From: Streptomyces sp. 378
Lineage (GTDB): Bacteria > Actinomycetota > Actinomycetes > Streptomycetales > Streptomycetaceae
Assembly: GCF_030124145.1 (NCBI RefSeq)
Contig: NZ_JASKMS010000021.1
Location: 62,001-126,000, forward strand
Reading direction: 5' to 3'
Length of the DNA: 64,000 bases
This document shows, piece after piece, positions 16,298 through 24,655 of the stretch (position 1 is the first letter of the stretch; each line of letters starts with the position of its first letter). A model generated the notes under the pieces. It was not told the DNA's origin and did no database searches. It saw only the letters and a program-made list of their open reading frames with translations. The translations under genes and the position numbers were made by a program.

Positions 16298-17497
16298 ATG
16301 ACGTTCTCCCTCGGCATCGTCGGCGCCGGACAGTTCTCGGGCCAGTTCGCCACCCTGTTCCAGGCCCACCCCGGCGTCAGCGCCGTCTACGTCACCGACC
16401 TGCTGCCCGAGAGGGCCGCGCACCTCGCCTCCGCCCAGTCCCTGGCGGGGACCTTCCCGTCCTACCAGGCCATGCTGGAGTCGGAGGACGTCGACGCCGT
16501 CGCGATCTTCACCCAGCGCTGGACACACGGACCGCTGGTGCTCCAGGGCCTCAACGCCGGCAAGCACGTGTACTCGGCGGTCCCCATGGCGATCAGCACG
16601 GAGGAGATCGCGGCGATCATCGACGCGGTCAAGGCCACCGGACTGACCTACATGATGGGCGAGACCAGCGAGTACAACCCGGCCACGGTCCACGCCCGCA
16701 ACCAGATCGCCGAGGGCGCCTTCGGTCGGCTCTTCTACGCCGAGGGCGACTACGTCCACGACATGGACCTGGGGTTCTACGAGGCGTACCAGTACAGCGG
16801 CGGCGAGAACTGGAAGGCAACCGCCAGCTATCCCCCGCTGCTGTACCCGACGCACGCGGTCGGCGGGGTGCTGGGCGCCTGGCGGACGCACGCGGTGAGC
16901 GTGTCGGCGATCGGTGTCGTCGACGACCGGGGCGACGGCGTCTTCGACAAGGACGTCAGCCAGTTCGGCAACGACGTCTCCAACGCCACGGCGCTGTTCG
17001 AGGTGGCGGGCGGCGGTTCGTTCCGTACGAACGAGTTCCGGCGGGTCGGCTACCCCTCGCACATACGCGAGTCACGCTTCCGCTTCTTCGGCACCGAGGC
17101 GAGCATGGAGCAGCTCGCCACGGCCGCCCTGTGGCAGGACAAGCAGGGGGTGAAGGACATCAGCGAACTGCTGGAGCCCAAGCCCACCCTGTCTCCTGAC
17201 GACCCGTCACTCCAGCACATCGCACCGGAGTTGCGGGCCGCCTTCACCTCCGGGTCGGCTCCCGTGCACGACCGGGCGCGGCTGCCGCGGGAGTTCGACC
17301 ACCTCCACAACGGCCACGAGGGCAGCCACCACTTCCTGGTGGACGACTTCGTCACCGCCGTCAACGACCGCACACTGCCGTCGGTGAACGCCTGGGTGGC
17401 CGCCCGCTACACCCTGCCGGGCATCATCGCGCACGAGTCGGCGCAGCGGGGCGGGGTCAGGCTGGAGATCCCGGACTTCGGGGACGCCCCGCGGTAG
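16298..17497 (+). CDS. Gfo/Idh/MocA family oxidoreductase
   Basis: A full-length 399-residue NAD(P)-dependent sugar-type dehydrogenase. It has the Rossmann start SLGIVGAGQFSGQFATLF and conserved GKHVYSAVPMAIS, where the usual EKP is replaced by AVP, followed by YMMGETSEYNPATV. ATG 16298 has GAAGGG 10 bases upstream; a GTG at 16280 overlaps the previous stop. As the last gene of the importer operon it probably oxidises or epimerises the imported sugar or a sugar acid. The altered EKP position suggests chemistry unlike the classic members. Confidence 0.85.
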   Translation: MTFSLGIVGAGQFSGQFATLFQAHPGVSAVYVTDLLPERAAHLASAQSLAGTFPSYQAMLESEDVDAVAIFTQRWTHGPLVLQGLNAGKHVYSAVPMAISTEEIAAIIDAVKATGLTYMMGETSEYNPATVHARNQIAEGAFGRLFYAEGDYVHDMDLGFYEAYQYSGGENWKATASYPPLLYPTHAVGGVLGAWRTHAVSVSAIGVVDDRGDGVFDKDVSQFGNDVSNATALFEVAGGGSFRTNEFRRVGYPSHIRESRFRFFGTEASMEQLATAALWQDKQGVKDISELLEPKPTLSPDDPSLQHIAPELRAAFTSGSAPVHDRARLPREFDHLHNGHEGSHHFLVDDFVTAVNDRTLPSVNAWVAARYTLPGIIAHESAQRGGVRLEIPDFGDAPR

Positions 17498-17528
17498 GGG
17501 ACGTCCGGTGCGGGCCGGGTGCCCGGTA

Positions 17529-18224
17529 TCAGGTGCCCGGCTTGCGGCCGTAGACGAAGACGTCGTCGCCCTTCTTCAGCATCGACCAGTACTTCTTGGC
17601 GTCGGTCTTGGTCATGTTGACGCAGCCGCGGGAGCCCGGCGGGTTCCACATGCTGACGTTCGCCTGGTGGAAGGCCTGGCCGCCGTCGAAGAACTGGGCG
17701 TAGGGCATCGGCACGTCGTAGAGGGACGAGACGTGGTCGATGTTGCGCCAGTAGATCTTCTTCAGGCCGGTGCGCGTCTCGTCGCCGTTGCGGCCGGTGC
17801 GGACCGGGACCGGGCCGTAGACGAGCTTCTTGCCGTCCTGGATCCAGCTCAACTGGAGCGTCAGGTTCACACAGGCGATCCGGCCCTTGTTCACCGGGCA
17901 CTTGCCGTCCTTGTCGGGGTTCTTCCCGACGGCCTTCTGCTTCTGCATCAGGTCCATCACGCCCCAGGTGATGGAACCGGCGTAGCCGATGTTCGGGGAG
18001 ATGCCGTGCTTGGTCTGGAAGGCCTTGACGGCCTTGCAGTCGGCGGCGGACTGCTTGCCGTCGACCGGACGGCCGAGGAACTTCTCCACCTTCTTCTGGT
18101 ACGGGCCGGTCTGCGTGGTGCAGCTCGCGGCGGCGGCCGGCGTGGCGCCGAGCACGAGCGTGAGCGGTGCCACCAGTCCGGTGATCCCCAGTGCGACGGC
18201 ACTCCGTCTGCGTACGTCCCCCAT
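17529..18224 (-). CDS. Secreted L,D-transpeptidase (YkuD domain)
   Basis: A 231-residue exported enzyme with a signal peptide (about 1-33, ending ATPAAAAS), a short peptidoglycan-binding-like segment (about 45-80, CKAVKAFQTKHGISPNIGYAGSITW) and a C-terminal YkuD catalytic domain carrying the active site SRGCVNM (Cys nucleophile) with an upstream His in AFHQANVS. L,D-transpeptidases form 3-3 cross-links in peptidoglycan. It converges with the sugar importer operon. A short hairpin upstream (18335-18355) could affect its expression. Confidence 0.88.
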   Translation of the reverse strand: MGDVRRRSAVALGITGLVAPLTLVLGATPAAAASCTTQTGPYQKKVEKFLGRPVDGKQSAADCKAVKAFQTKHGISPNIGYAGSITWGVMDLMQKQKAVGKNPDKDGKCPVNKGRIACVNLTLQLSWIQDGKKLVYGPVPVRTGRNGDETRTGLKKIYWRNIDHVSSLYDVPMPYAQFFDGGQAFHQANVSMWNPPGSRGCVNMTKTDAKKYWSMLKKGDDVFVYGRKPGT

Positions 18225-18334
18225 GGCTGGTCATGCCCTTTCGCGGAAGATGAGTGTGCGATGTCTGCCAGCGAGACGGGCGGAGCCGGATTCCGGTTGT
18301 GCTGTCGGCCGCGCTGCGACGGAACAGTGACATA

Positions 18335-18355
18335 CCCCACCGGTACGAGGTGGGG
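18335..18355. promoter_or_regulatory. Hairpin or operator upstream of the L,D-transpeptidase gene
   Basis: CCCCACC (18335-18341) and GGTGGGG (18349-18355) form a perfect 7-bp inverted repeat with a 7-base spacer. It lies in the 176-base gap between the SDR gene and the L,D-transpeptidase gene, both on the minus strand. It may be a terminator for the SDR gene or a control site for the transpeptidase; no U-tract follows. Confidence 0.35.
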
Positions 18356-18400
18356 CATATCTCTGCAGAGCGGTTGATTACGGCGGTCGAGTCCCCGGCG

Positions 18401-19315
18401 TCAGCGGTAGCCGGCCGTGTCCGCCGGCTTGCCCGCGTCCTGGACCTCCACCACGTAGCGCCAGGCGTCCGGGCGGCTGCCGTCGAGGTCGGTGAAGCCG
18501 TACTCCCGGGCGAGTCCGCCACTGGAGAGGGACCGGCCGTTCCAGCGCGCCACGTCGGCGTCGGCGGCCAGTGCGGCCACGGCCCGGCCCACGTAGTGGG
18601 GGGTCTCGGAGATGGCGAAGTGGGGGACGCGCTCCAGGGCGTCGCGCCAGTTCTCCTCCCGCACGCCGAAGGCGTCCAGCATCAGCTCCGAGCGCAGCCA
18701 GCCGGGGGTGAGGGCGACGGCTGTGGCGCCGCGCGGGCCGAGTTCGTGGCCGAGGGCGAAGGCCATGCGCAGGACGGAGGTCTTGGCGAGGTCGTAGAAG
18801 AAGTTCACCCGGTAGTTCTCGCCGTTGTAGTCGGCGGTGCCGTCGGTGACCTCGACGACCAGGCCGCCGGGGTTGCGCAGCAGCAGGGGCAGGGCGTGGT
18901 GACTGGTGATGGCGTGCGTCTCGACGGCGAGTCTGAGCAGGCGCAGGCCGTTGTCGAGGTCGTGCTCCCAGAGCGGGGTCTCCCACTCGAAGAGCTTCTC
19001 GCCGCCCCAGATGTCGTTGACGAGGACGTCGAGGCGGCCCTGCTCGTCCGCGATCCGGTCCACCAGGGCCCGGACCTGCGCCGGGTCGAGGTGGTCGGCG
19101 GGGACCGCGATGCCCCGGCCGCCGGCGGCGGTGACCAGGTCGGCGGTGTCCTCGATGGTCTCGGGGCGGTCGTACTCCGAGCGGCGGGCCCGGGTGCTGC
19201 GGCCGGTGACGTAGACCGTGGCGCCGGCCGCGCCGAGTTCGACGGCGATTCCCCGTCCGGCGCCCCGGGTCGCACCGGCGACCAGTGCGACCTTGCCCTG
19301 CAACGGAGCTGACAT
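18401..19315 (-). CDS. SDR family NAD(P)-dependent oxidoreductase
   Basis: A 304-residue short-chain dehydrogenase/reductase. It has the cofactor motif GATRGAGRGIAVELG, the NADP-type basic residues TGRSTRARR, the conserved VNDIWGG (NNAG position) and the catalytic YDLAK in the active-site helix. The physiological substrate is unknown. It is separated by about 90 bases from the mycothiol-linked genes upstream and is probably transcribed on its own. Confidence 0.85.
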   Translation of the reverse strand: MSAPLQGKVALVAGATRGAGRGIAVELGAAGATVYVTGRSTRARRSEYDRPETIEDTADLVTAAGGRGIAVPADHLDPAQVRALVDRIADEQGRLDVLVNDIWGGEKLFEWETPLWEHDLDNGLRLLRLAVETHAITSHHALPLLLRNPGGLVVEVTDGTADYNGENYRVNFFYDLAKTSVLRMAFALGHELGPRGATAVALTPGWLRSELMLDAFGVREENWRDALERVPHFAISETPHYVGRAVAALAADADVARWNGRSLSSGGLAREYGFTDLDGSRPDAWRYVVEVQDAGKPADTAGYR

Positions 19316-19404
19316 GTCCGACCTCCCGTGAGCTGACTGCTTGTCGCCTTCAGCGTGACGGGTAAACCGGACATCTTCTGTCGCCTTTCACCGGCGACAC
19401 GCGA

Positions 19405-20034
19405 TCAGTGACCCCGGGCGATCCATTCCTCCAGCTGCGGGGCCTCGGCGCCGATGGTGGTGGAGTCGCCGTGTCCGGTGCGGACCGTCGTCCCGGGCGG
19501 CAGCGTCAGCAGCCGGTCGCGGATCGAGTCGATGATCGTCGGGAAGTGCGAGAAGGAACGGCCGGTGGCGCCGGGGCCGCCCCGGAAGAGGGTGTCGCCG
19601 GTGAAGACGGTGCCCAGCCCCGGGTCGTAGAGGCAGACCGCGCCGGGCGCGTGTCCCGGGGTGTGCATCACCCGCAGGTCGGCGCCACCGGCCTCGATCA
19701 CCTGGCCGTCGACCAGCCAGGCGTCGGGTTCGCGGTCCGGGTGGGTCTGCTTCCACAGCGGCAGGTCGTCGTGGTGGAGCCAGATGGTGGCGCCGGTGCG
19801 CTCGGCGAGGGCGGGGGCGGCGTCGATGTGGTCGTTGTGGGCGTGCGTGCACACGATGGCCGTGAGCCGGCGGTCCCCGACGGCCTCGGCGATGGCGTCG
19901 GCATCGTGGGCGGCGTCGATGACGATCACCTCGTGGTCGTCCCCGATGATCCACACGTTGTTGTCGACGTCCCAGGTGCCGCCGTCGAGGCTGAACTGCC
20001 CGGAGGTGACGAGGTGCTGGATGCGCGTGGTCAT
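19405..20034 (-). CDS. MBL-fold hydrolase, probable S-(hydroxymethyl/formyl)mycothiol-pathway thioesterase
   Basis: A 209-residue glyoxalase II-like metallo-beta-lactamase fold protein with the metal motif THAHNDH, further ligands in HTPGHAPG and FTGDTLF, and a C-terminal TGHGDSTT. It overlaps the upstream dehydrogenase by one base (TGATG), so translation is coupled. In actinobacteria this pairing with S-(hydroxymethyl)mycothiol dehydrogenase is known. The likely role is hydrolysis of the S-formyl-mycothiol product to formate and mycothiol, which is inference from context. Confidence 0.85.
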   Translation of the reverse strand: MTTRIQHLVTSGQFSLDGGTWDVDNNVWIIGDDHEVIVIDAAHDADAIAEAVGDRRLTAIVCTHAHNDHIDAAPALAERTGATIWLHHDDLPLWKQTHPDREPDAWLVDGQVIEAGGADLRVMHTPGHAPGAVCLYDPGLGTVFTGDTLFRGGPGATGRSFSHFPTIIDSIRDRLLTLPPGTTVRTGHGDSTTIGAEAPQLEEWIARGH

Positions 20035-21122
20035 CACAGCACCACCACCGAGCGCAGCACGTCGCCCTGGTGCATCCGCTCGAACGCCTTCTCCACCTCG
20101 TCGAGCCGGATCGTCTCGGTGACGAACGCGCCGAGGTCCAGGCGCCCCTGCAGATGCAGGTCGATCAGCATCGGGAAGTCGCGGGAGGGCAGGCAGTCGC
20201 CGTACCAGCTCGACTTCAGTGCTCCGCCGCGGCCGAAGACGTCGAGCAGGGGCAGTTCGAGTTTCATCTCGGGCGTGGGGACTCCGACGAGGACGACCGT
20301 GCCGGCGAGGTCGCGGGCGTAGAAGGCCTGCTTGTACGTCTCCGGGCGGCCGACGGCCTCGATGACGACGTCGGCGCCGAAGCCGCCGGTGAGTTCGCGG
20401 ATCGCCTCGACCGGGTCGGTCTCGCGCGAGTTCACGGTGTGGGTGGCGCCCATGGAGCGGGCGGTCTCCAGCTTGCGGTCGTCGATGTCGACGGCGATGA
20501 TCGTCGCCGCTCCGGCCAGGTGCGATCCGGCGACGGCCGCGTCGCCGACGCCGCCGCAGCCGATAACGGCGACCGAGTCGCCCCGGCCGACGTTCCCGGT
20601 GTTGATCGCGGCGCCGATGCCGGCCATCACGCCGCAGCCCAGCAGCCCGGCCACCTGCGGGGCGACGCCCGGGTCGACCTTGGTGCACTGCCCGGCGGCG
20701 ACCAGGGTCTTCTCGGCGAAGGCGCCGATGCCGAGGGCCGGGGACAGTTCCTGGCCGGTCGAGGCGAGGGTCATCTTCTGTTCGGCGTTGTGGGTGTCGA
20801 AGCAGTACCAGGGCCGCCCGCGCAGACAGGCCCGGCACTTCCCGCACACGGCACGCCAGTTGAGGATCACGAAGTCGCCGGGCTCGACATCGCTGACGCC
20901 TGCGCCGACCGTCTCGACCACACCCGCGGCCTCGTGGCCGAGCAGGAACGGGAAGTCGTCGTTGATGCCGCCCTGCTTGTAGTGCAGGTCGGTGTGGCAC
21001 ACCCCGCAGGCCTGCACCCGCACCACGGCCTCGCCGGGGCCCGGGTCGGGCACCACGACCGTCTCGATCCGCACCGGCTCGTCCTTGCCGGGTGCGATCA
21101 CGCCGCGTACTTCCTGGGCCAT
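20034..21122 (-). CDS. mscR: S-(hydroxymethyl)mycothiol dehydrogenase
   Basis: A 362-residue zinc-dependent medium-chain dehydrogenase that oxidises the formaldehyde-mycothiol adduct with NAD+; homologues can also reduce S-nitrosomycothiol. The catalytic zinc ligands lie in CGVCHTD and GHEAAG, the structural zinc lobe is CGKCRACLRGRPWYC, and the Rossmann motif is VIGCGGVGDAAV. The start MAQEVRGVIAPGK matches the mycothiol-linked subgroup. It is first in a two-gene operon with the MBL hydrolase and provides cytosolic formaldehyde and nitrosative detoxification. Confidence 0.9.
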   Translation of the reverse strand: MAQEVRGVIAPGKDEPVRIETVVVPDPGPGEAVVRVQACGVCHTDLHYKQGGINDDFPFLLGHEAAGVVETVGAGVSDVEPGDFVILNWRAVCGKCRACLRGRPWYCFDTHNAEQKMTLASTGQELSPALGIGAFAEKTLVAAGQCTKVDPGVAPQVAGLLGCGVMAGIGAAINTGNVGRGDSVAVIGCGGVGDAAVAGSHLAGAATIIAVDIDDRKLETARSMGATHTVNSRETDPVEAIRELTGGFGADVVIEAVGRPETYKQAFYARDLAGTVVLVGVPTPEMKLELPLLDVFGRGGALKSSWYGDCLPSRDFPMLIDLHLQGRLDLGAFVTETIRLDEVEKAFERMHQGDVLRSVVVL

Positions 21123-21283
21123 GGTGCTGACTCCTTCGTCGGCCGGGTCCGTTCCTTTCCGACCCTACGCGCGACTGATCGGTAAGGGGCGCGGATCGGC
21201 CGGCGCCGGCTGTGCGGAAAAGGCAGGCCGTGCGGGTCGGCGGCGACGTAGCCTGAACGCTCCGCCGACGCCGAGGGAGCGCC

Positions 21284-23038
21284 GTGAGCATCGCAGAGAC
21301 CCGGACCGCCGCACCCGCGTGGCGGCAGCTGCTCGGATACGTACGGCCGCACCGCTGGTCCCTGTTCGCCGGCGCGCTGCTCTCGCTGGTCACCGGGGCG
21401 ACCGGGCTGCTGCTGCCGCTGGTCGCGCGGGAACTGATCGACGACCTGTCGCACGACCGGGCCATCACCGGCGCCCTGCTCGCCATGTCGGCCCTGGTCG
21501 TGGCCAACGCGGCGGTGGGCGCACTGGGTTCGTACGTGCTGACCCGCACCGCCGAGTCGGTGGTGCTCGGCGCGCGGCGCGCCCTGTCGTCGTATCTGCT
21601 GCGGCTGCGGATCACGGCCGTGGACCGCAGTGAACCCGGCGACCTGATGGCCCGCATCACCTCGGACACCACCCTGCTGCGCGCGGTCACCACCGACTCG
21701 CTGGTCGGCCTGGGCACCGGCGGCCTCACGCTCGTCGCGACGGTGGTGATGATGGGCCTGGTGGACGCCGTGCTGCTGGGAGTCACCCTGGCCGTGATCC
21801 TGGGCGCGGGCGTGGTCCTCGGCGTGATCGTGCCGCGTATCAACAAGGCGAGCCGGCAGGCGCAGGACGCGGTGGGTGTCATGGGCGCCTCGCTGGAGCG
21901 GATCCTCGGCGCCCTGCGCACCGTGAAGGCGTCCGGGGCGGAGCACCGCGAGGAGCGGACCCTGCACGAGGCGGCGCAGGAGTCGTGGCGGCAGAGCGTG
22001 CGCGCCGCCAAGTGGTCGGCGGCCGCGGGCAACACGGCGGGGCTCTCGATGCAGATCGCCTTCATCACGGTGCTCGCGGTCGGCGGCGCCCGGGTGGCGA
22101 CCGGCGCGGTCGACGTGGGCACACTGGTCGCGTTCCTGCTGTACGTCTTCTACCTGATGTCGCCGATACAGCAGGTCGTCGGCGCCATCACCCAGTACCA
22201 GACGGGCGCCGCGGCCCTCACCCGCATCGAGGAGGCGCTGCGCCTGCCCGCCGAGCCGGCCGCCGAGGCCGCGCCGCTGCCCTCCCCGGGCGCGCGGCCC
22301 GCCGCCCTCGCCTTCCACGACGTCCGCTTCCGCTACGCCGACGACCTGCCCCATGTCCACCACGGAGTGACGTTCACCGTGCCCGCACAGGGCATGACGG
22401 CGTTCGTCGGCCCGTCCGGCGCCGGCAAGACCACTGTCTTCTCCCTGATCGAGCGGTTCTACGACCCCGAGTCCGGCGTGATCACGCTGGACGGGCGGGA
22501 CCTGAACGACTGGGAGCTGACCCGGCTGCGCGCCGCGATCGGCTACGTGGAGCAGGACGCGCCGGTCCTGTCGGGCTCCTTGCGGGACAACCTGCTGCTG
22601 GGCAATCCGGAGGCGGACGAGGACGCCCTTGCCCGGGTGCTCAAGACGACCCGTCTCGACGACCTGGTCTCCAGGTTGCCCGGTGGTCTCGACACGCTCG
22701 TCGGGCACCGCGGCACCAAGCTGTCGGGCGGTGAGCGGCAGCGCGTCGCCATCGCCCGCGCGCTGCTGCGCCGCCCCCGGCTGCTGCTGCTCGACGAGGC
22801 GACCTCGCAGCTGGACGCGGTGAACGAGGCGGCGCTGCGCGACACCGTCGCGGACGTGGCCCGGACGACCACGGTCCTCGTCGTGGCGCACCGGCTGTCC
22901 ACGGTGACGATGGCCGACCGGATCGTGGTGATGGACGCGGGCCGGGTGCGGGCCGTCGGTACGCACCGCGAGCTCGTGACGGCCGATCCGCTGTACGCGG
23001 AGCTGGCGGCGACGCAGTTCCTCGCCACGGCGGACTGA
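21284..23038 (+). CDS. ABC transporter, fused permease/ATPase (exporter type)
   Basis: A 584-residue half-transporter with six N-terminal transmembrane helices (about 20-310) and a C-terminal ATPase (about 335-580). It shows Walker A GPSGAGKTT, signature LSGGERQRVAIARAL, Walker B LLLLDEATSQLD and the H-loop VVAHRLSTV. It resembles bacterial multidrug/lipid exporters that work as homodimers. GTG start with GAGGGAG just upstream. No partner gene is adjacent; substrate unknown. It ends just before a strong palindromic terminator. Confidence 0.88.
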   Translation: MSIAETRTAAPAWRQLLGYVRPHRWSLFAGALLSLVTGATGLLLPLVARELIDDLSHDRAITGALLAMSALVVANAAVGALGSYVLTRTAESVVLGARRALSSYLLRLRITAVDRSEPGDLMARITSDTTLLRAVTTDSLVGLGTGGLTLVATVVMMGLVDAVLLGVTLAVILGAGVVLGVIVPRINKASRQAQDAVGVMGASLERILGALRTVKASGAEHREERTLHEAAQESWRQSVRAAKWSAAAGNTAGLSMQIAFITVLAVGGARVATGAVDVGTLVAFLLYVFYLMSPIQQVVGAITQYQTGAAALTRIEEALRLPAEPAAEAAPLPSPGARPAALAFHDVRFRYADDLPHVHHGVTFTVPAQGMTAFVGPSGAGKTTVFSLIERFYDPESGVITLDGRDLNDWELTRLRAAIGYVEQDAPVLSGSLRDNLLLGNPEADEDALARVLKTTRLDDLVSRLPGGLDTLVGHRGTKLSGGERQRVAIARALLRRPRLLLLDEATSQLDAVNEAALRDTVADVARTTTVLVVAHRLSTVTMADRIVVMDAGRVRAVGTHRELVTADPLYAELAATQFLATAD

Positions 23039-23044
23039 GTCCGG

Positions 23045-23088
23045 GCGTGGCTGAGGGCCGCCCGGATCCGGGCGGCCCTCAGCCACGC
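23045..23088. terminator. Perfect 44-bp palindrome, bidirectional terminator
   Basis: A perfect inverted repeat with arms of 22 bases (left arm starts GCGTGGCTGAGGG, centre GGATCC). It sits in the 57-base gap between the ABC exporter gene and the convergent small secreted-protein gene, so it can stop transcription from both sides. It needs no loop beyond the central bases and lacks a U-tract, as is usual in Streptomyces. Confidence 0.85.
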
Positions 23089-23095
23089 GCCGCCG

Positions 23096-23383
23096 TCAGC
23101 GGACGTTCGGAAGGAAGCCGAAGACCGGTGAGACCAGGCCGACGACCTGGTTCAGCTGGTCGAGGTCGTTGAGGCGGTTGAGCCCGGCCAGTTGTGAGGA
23201 GGGCCGCGGGATCTCGTCCTTGTGCTCGGCGGGGATGTCGCTCACGGTCAGCGAGTCGAGCGTGGCCATCGGGCTGAGCGGGCTCTTGGCTTCCGCGTCG
23301 GCCGCGTTCGCCATCGGCGCGACGAGGCCGGTGGCGCCGGCGGCGAGACCAACGGCGGCGACGATACGTCGTGTTGAGATCAT
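23096..23383 (-). CDS. Small secreted protein of unknown function (95 aa)
   Basis: A 95-residue protein with a clear signal peptide (MISTRRIVAAVGLAAGATGLVAPMANAADA, cleavage after about residue 28). The mature part of about 65 residues has an Asn/Leu-rich segment (LAGLNRLNDLDQLNQVVGLVSPVFGFLP). There is no cysteine and no known catalytic motif. It resembles the small secreted proteins common in Streptomyces, possibly cell-surface. It converges with the ABC exporter at the 44-bp palindrome. Confidence 0.75.
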   Translation of the reverse strand: MISTRRIVAAVGLAAGATGLVAPMANAADAEAKSPLSPMATLDSLTVSDIPAEHKDEIPRPSSQLAGLNRLNDLDQLNQVVGLVSPVFGFLPNVR

Positions 23384-23554
23384 GCCTGTCGCAGGGCGGA
23401 CGGGTCCCCCGCGGACACGGGCGGACGGTGCCGCTCACCCGTCAGGCCCAGTGTCCCGGCCGCGCTTGCCGTGACCGGCGGGAGGGGGGACGCTCGACAG
23501 GAGAGGCCCTCGCGGCCCACTCCCACCGGGCCGCGGTCTTCGAAGGAGGTCATC

Positions 23555-23920
23555 ATGGGAACCGCGGCAGACCCCGCCTTCGACCGAGAGACCCTGCGCC
23601 GGGCCGTGGAAGGACAGAGCCCGGACATCCTTCTCTCCCTGTACGCCGACGACGCGGAGATCCGCATCGTGGACCGCACGACCCAGCCCAGCCATCCCAA
23701 AGTCCTGCACGGCCGGGACGAGATCGGCCGGATGCTGGAGGACGTCTACGGCCGCGACATGTCGCACAAGCTGGAGCAGTGCGTCATCCAGGGCGACGAG
23801 GCCGCCTACAGCGAGAGCTGCCAGTACGCGGACGGGGTGCGCGTCCTGTCCGAGTCCATGCTCGCGCTGCGCGACGGCAAGATCGCCGAGCAGACCCTGG
23901 TCCAGGCCTGGGACGAGTAG
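23555..23920 (+). CDS. SnoaL-like / NTF2-fold small protein
   Basis: A 121-residue single-domain protein with the SnoaL/NTF2 cone fold pattern: helix DRETLRRAVEGQSPDILLSLYADDAEIRIVD, then HGRDEIGRMLEDVYG and strands ending DGKIAEQTLVQAWDE. Family members include small cyclases, isomerases and ligand-binding proteins; the substrate is unknown. A strong ribosome-binding site, GAAGGAGGT, lies four bases before the ATG, so high translation is likely. Confidence 0.8.
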   Translation: MGTAADPAFDRETLRRAVEGQSPDILLSLYADDAEIRIVDRTTQPSHPKVLHGRDEIGRMLEDVYGRDMSHKLEQCVIQGDEAAYSESCQYADGVRVLSESMLALRDGKIAEQTLVQAWDE

Positions 23921-23963
23921 CAGGTCGCCATCCTGCCGGGACGGGCGGTGCAGGCCGCGCCCG

Positions 23964-24360
23964 TCACATGACGCCGCCCTCCTCGACGCCGAACGCGGGT
24001 TCCGGCTCCGTGATGGTGCTCTCCAGCCCGAGGACGGCACCGGTGCCCGGGTCCATGATCAGCATGCGGCGGACGCCCCGCGCGTCGTTCACATGGGCCA
24101 GACCGCGCCGGCCCAGCCGGTCGGTCACCCGCCCACCGGTCACAACCCCTCGGCGCCGACCATGCGCCGGACGAGCGCCGCGCTCTCGCGCGCTCCGAGC
24201 GTCCAGTGGTCCAGCAGCGTCGCCGTGGCGTCCAGCCGCTCGGGCATGGTCAGCGGGGCGTCGGCGAACCGGGCCTCCATGAGACAGGCACGCAGCCGGG
24301 CCGGGTCGTGCGGCGGGGGCGGCTGAGGCGAAGCGTCGCTCCAGCTCGGCGGGCACGTGC
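23964..24360 (-). pseudogene. Frameshifted, N-terminally truncated CU044_5270-like gene remnant
   Basis: Two adjacent minus-strand frames together read like the C-terminal part of the actinobacterial CU044_5270 family. One encodes PARLRACLMEARFADAP and the following helix up to MVGAEGL, then a stop. The other continues VTGGRVTDRLGRRGLAHV and ends EEGGVM. Removing one base at about 24140-24150 would join them. A further frame change lies near 24340, and no N-terminal domain or start is present upstream. The family assignment is from memory of its pattern. It is a decayed gene. Confidence 0.55.
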
Positions 24361-24582
24361 GGTCCAGTCCCCCCGGTCCTTCAGACGACCGGAAGGCAGA
24401 CCGGCGCCTGGCAGCAGGCGGTCCCTCAGGCGGCCGGAAGGCAGGCCCCGCCGGTCCCGCAGACGACGGGAGAGCCGCCCCGTCCCGCCTCCCGGGGCCC
24501 GGGCAGTTGGTCGCCCGGATCCGGCAGACGCCCGGAGATCGAGGCCTCCCGGTCGCATCACGGGCCCCGGGCCCCGGGCGGC

Positions 24583-24624
24583 GTGCGGCGTGCGGCGTGC
24601 GGCGTGCGGCGTGCGGCGTGCGGC
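24583..24624. repeat. Six tandem copies of the 7-bp unit GTGCGGC
   Basis: Six exact head-to-tail copies form a 42-bp simple repeat in the roughly 300-base gap between the CU044_5270-like remnant and the TetR gene. Because 7 is not a multiple of 3, slippage would shift any reading frame here. The rest of the gap (24361-24655) is GC-rich with no gene seen. Confidence 0.9.
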
Positions 24625-24655
24625 TCGACGCTCCCCCCGCACCCGGCGCCCGCTG

